Part shown: positions 20,614-21,987 of the stretch, in pieces
Layout: each line of letters starts with the position of its first letter
How positions within the stretch are numbered: the stretch's first letter is position 1
DNA from: a virus
Length of the DNA: 21,987 nt
Reading direction: 5' to 3' (one strand)
IMG/VR virus record: IMGVR_UViG_3300045944_000075
Coordinates: 1 to 21,987 of that record
Notes under the pieces: model-generated
Database searches by the model: none
What the model was told of the DNA's origin: nothing
Seen by the model: only the letters and a program-made list of their open reading frames with translations
Translations under genes and position numbers: made by a program

Positions 20614-21233
20614 GCGGCAACCTCGCTTTCACGCGGCTTGAAGCACTTGGCGATGTGGTTCGCGAGTGCAAAAGGGATGCGGGCTATTTGTGCGGATGCT
20701 GCTTTTCGTGCATGGCTGCGCGAGGAGTGCCACGCCATCGGCGTATTCTCAAAGCGCCGCCTGAATCCCTTCGTTTCGACAGATACCGGCAAAAGAGCCG
20801 GGACATCACCCCACAGGTACTGCGACCCGTAATGCGACACCGCACGCCCAACCCACCGCTGCGCTCCATTCACGTTCTCCACCACCATCGGGATGTACCT
20901 GCCTGCCGCCTCGCACGCCTCGCGCTGAATCCGGAAACAGGCATCGAAAAGTTCGTTACCCGGAGGCGGAAGCGCCTTCGCGCGCTTCCACGGCATCGCC
21001 CGGTAGCTGTACTCCTGACAAGGCGGGCTGGCCATGATGCACGTCGCATTCTTGAACTGGGCGCCATTAAGCGTCAGCACGTCTTGGAGAACCAGCGTGC
21101 AGCCATCCGGCACTTCGCCGTGATATGGCTCGTGTACGATGTCGAACCCCACCACGCGAAAGCCTTCCGCCACAAAACCTTCTCCCCAGCCGGAACAACC
21201 CGCAAAAAGATCAATACACAGCGGCTTCTTCAC
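20610..21233 (-). CDS. Short C5-cytosine DNA methyltransferase
   Basis: This 207-residue protein starts at a GTG (21233-21231) that overlaps the upstream TGA (GTGA); a TTG five codons earlier is weaker. Motif I is IDLFAGCSGWGEGF (AdoMet binding), motif IV is SPPCQEYSYR with the catalytic Cys72, and motif VI is VVENVNGA. A C-terminal ALANHIAKCF stretch may be motif X. Most such enzymes exceed 300 residues; here only about 75 residues separate motif VI from the end, so the target recognition domain is reduced or missing. It probably modifies phage DNA against host restriction. Confidence 0.82.
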   Translation of the reverse strand: MKKPLCIDLFAGCSGWGEGFVAEGFRVVGFDIVHEPYHGEVPDGCTLVLQDVLTLNGAQFKNATCIMASPPCQEYSYRAMPWKRAKALPPPGNELFDACFRIQREACEAAGRYIPMVVENVNGAQRWVGRAVSHYGSQYLWGDVPALLPVSVETKGFRRRFENTPMAWHSSRSHARKAASAQIARIPFALANHIAKCFKPRESEVAA

Positions 21234-21586
21234 CGGGACGCTCCCCAAAAGATCAGTAAAATGAAATTCGCCGGGAGCAGGCAGCCAATAACGATGATCA
21301 GCCAGCCGATGGACTGTTCACGACGGACGAGTTTCCACAGCAGACACTCAATGGTGTCGCGGTTATCGACGACCTCGGTTGTCAGATGCTCAATCTCCCG
21401 GGCCCGCGCGCTGGCATCGCCCAGGAGCGCAATCCTCTCGCGGTATTCGGCGTAGCGATCAGATCGCGGAGTCAGGGTGATATGCCCATCACGCAGCCAG
21501 AGTTCGTCCGAAGCGCTGAATACAGACGAGCGCCTCTCGGCCGTAGGCTCGATGCGGTTCCCGTATGCGTCGTAATCTGGGATCAC
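21230..21586 (-). CDS. Tail-anchored membrane protein
   Basis: This 118-residue protein starts with GTG overlapping the preceding gene's TGA (GTGA). Residues 45-90 form a charged helix (RYAEYRERIALLGDASARAR, EIEHLTTEVVDNRD) with coiled-coil character. Residues 93-114 are a single membrane helix (GWLIIVIGCLLPANFILLIF) near the C-terminus, typical of tail-anchored proteins. The N-terminus is soluble. It is coupled to the methyltransferase downstream. No family recognised. Confidence 0.58.
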   Translation of the reverse strand: MIPDYDAYGNRIEPTAERRSSVFSASDELWLRDGHITLTPRSDRYAEYRERIALLGDASARAREIEHLTTEVVDNRDTIECLLWKLVRREQSIGWLIIVIGCLLPANFILLIFWGASR

Positions 21587-21987
21587 GCCACACGCTCCTG
21601 AAGATCTTCCAGCGTTATTGCGATGTTTTCTGATGCAGGAGTGCTATCAGGTAGGAGGTATCGCCTGATGATCGCGGCTTGTGCTGCCCCGGCGGCTTCC
21701 CTGGCGGCTGCCCCGGCGGCTTCCCTGGCGGCTGCCCAGGCGGCTTCCCTGGCGGCTTCCCAGGCGGCTGCCCCGGCGGCTGCCCCGGCGGCTTCCCTGG
21801 CGGCTGCCCAGGCGGCTGCCCCGGCGGCTTCCCAGGCGGCTGCCCCGGCGGCTTCCCTGGCGGCTGCCCCGGCGGCTTCCCAGGCGGCTGCCCCGGCGGC
21901 TTCCCTGGCGGCTTCCCAGGCGGCTTCCCAGGCGGCTGCCCAGGCGGCTTCCCAGGCGGCTTCCCAGGCGGCTGCCCCGGCGGCTGC
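21583..21987 (-). CDS. Alanine-rich tetrapeptide-repeat protein (partial, 5' end beyond window)
   Basis: The frame is open for 135 codons from the window edge to the TGA at 21585-21583. It consists of at least 24 exact four-residue units, each [R/G/W]-[A/E]-A-A, followed by a non-repeat tail QAAIIRRYLLPDSTPASENI and the last residues AITLEDLQERVA. Its TGA overlaps the next gene's GTG. Predicted structure is a very long alanine-rich helix with Trp, Arg and Glu every four residues. Ala/Trp-repeat proteins with a C-terminal IIR..LP tail occur in bacteria and phages, sometimes named Imm-5-like immunity proteins; that assignment is from memory and weak. The start is not in the window. Confidence 0.68.
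   Translation of the reverse strand, partial: AAAGAAAWEAAWEAAWAAAWEAAWEAAREAAGAAAWEAAGAAAREAAGAAAWEAAGAAAWAAAREAAGAAAGAAAWEAAREAAWAAAREAAGAAAREAAGAAQAAIIRRYLLPDSTPASENIAITLEDLQERVA
21691..21987 (-). repeat. 12-bp coding minisatellite, 24 full units plus part of a 25th
   Basis: From 21691 to 21978 there are 24 perfect 12-base units with no insertion or deletion; on the plus strand each is GGCGGCT[T/G]CCC[T/C/A]. Only two positions vary. Four of the six possible versions are used: TTCCCT (6 copies), TGCCCC (8), TGCCCA (3) and TTCCCA (7). The array runs off the window end. On the coding strand the units read Arg-Glu-Ala-Ala, Gly-Ala-Ala-Ala, Trp-Ala-Ala-Ala and Trp-Glu-Ala-Ala. Confidence 0.95.

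Noticed and set aside
20655-21455. Plus-strand open frame of 266 codons
   Set aside because: It is antisense to the methyltransferase, whose motifs are clear, and its translation is low-complexity and Arg/His-rich.
21691-21987. Possible CRISPR array
   Set aside because: Units are contiguous 12-mers without spacers and keep an open reading frame coupled to the next gene.
21691-21987. Plus-strand frame of Gly-Gly-Phe-Pro/Gly-Gly-Cys-Pro repeats
   Set aside because: It is open only because the repeat has no stops in any frame; no start or coupling is visible, while the minus frame joins the operon and ends in a normal tail.

Overview
This window is a stretch of a temperate, lambda-like (siphovirus-type) phage genome. 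Every gene I can support lies on the minus strand. No bacterial housekeeping gene is present. The window is cut at both ends: a tail tube gene at base 1 and an alanine-rich repeat gene at base 21987. Host identity is uncertain. The moderately high GC, frequent GTG/TTG starts and the style of the integrase and replication proteins make me lean weakly towards a soil bacterium such as an Acidobacteriota, but nothing here proves it.

Layout, left to right (genes are transcribed right to left). Bases 1-7.9 kb hold the late head and head-tail operon in lambda order: small terminase, large terminase (gpA type), a DUF4177-like protein, gpW-like joiner, portal (gpB type), a fused prohead protease/major capsid protein with a strong internal start, a decoration-like protein, a gpFII-like joiner, a tail completion-like protein and the tail tube protein. 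Bases 7.9-8.8 kb carry small membrane and basic proteins. Bases 8.8-9.3 kb are non-coding and contain the 3' half of a tRNA-Arg(CCG) gene flanked by imperfect direct repeats, best read as the attachment site. Bases 9.3-10.9 kb carry a cassette of unrecognised genes between that site and the integrase. Bases 10.9-12.4 kb encode the tyrosine integrase and a very small XRE-type repressor-like protein. Bases 12.4-21.6 kb are a tightly packed early operon: replication initiator-like and zinc-binding proteins, a VRR-NUC nuclease, an HNH homing endonuclease, an ExoX-C/PD-(D/E)XK-like protein, a Sak4-like ATPase, a RecE-like exonuclease, several zinc ribbons, a secreted cysteine-rich protein and a C5 cytosine methyltransferase. 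From 21.69 kb to the end runs a coding minisatellite of perfect 12-bp units.

The attachment site lies between the terminase end and the integrase, with phage genes on both sides. That is the order expected of attP in a circular or packaged phage genome, not of an integrated prophage, so the window probably comes from a free virus (or a tandem or circular form).

The early genes form an apparent recombination set: 5'-3' exonuclease, RecA-fold ATPase, and resolvase- or flap-type nucleases. Genes are joined by ATGA, GTGA, TTGA, TGATG or TAATG overlaps, which implies translational coupling along long polycistronic messages. The least explained parts are the attP-integrase cassette, the 320-residue fused putative nuclease, the duplicated-tail HNH protein, the secreted protein inside the recombination operon, and the four-variant 12-bp repeat.
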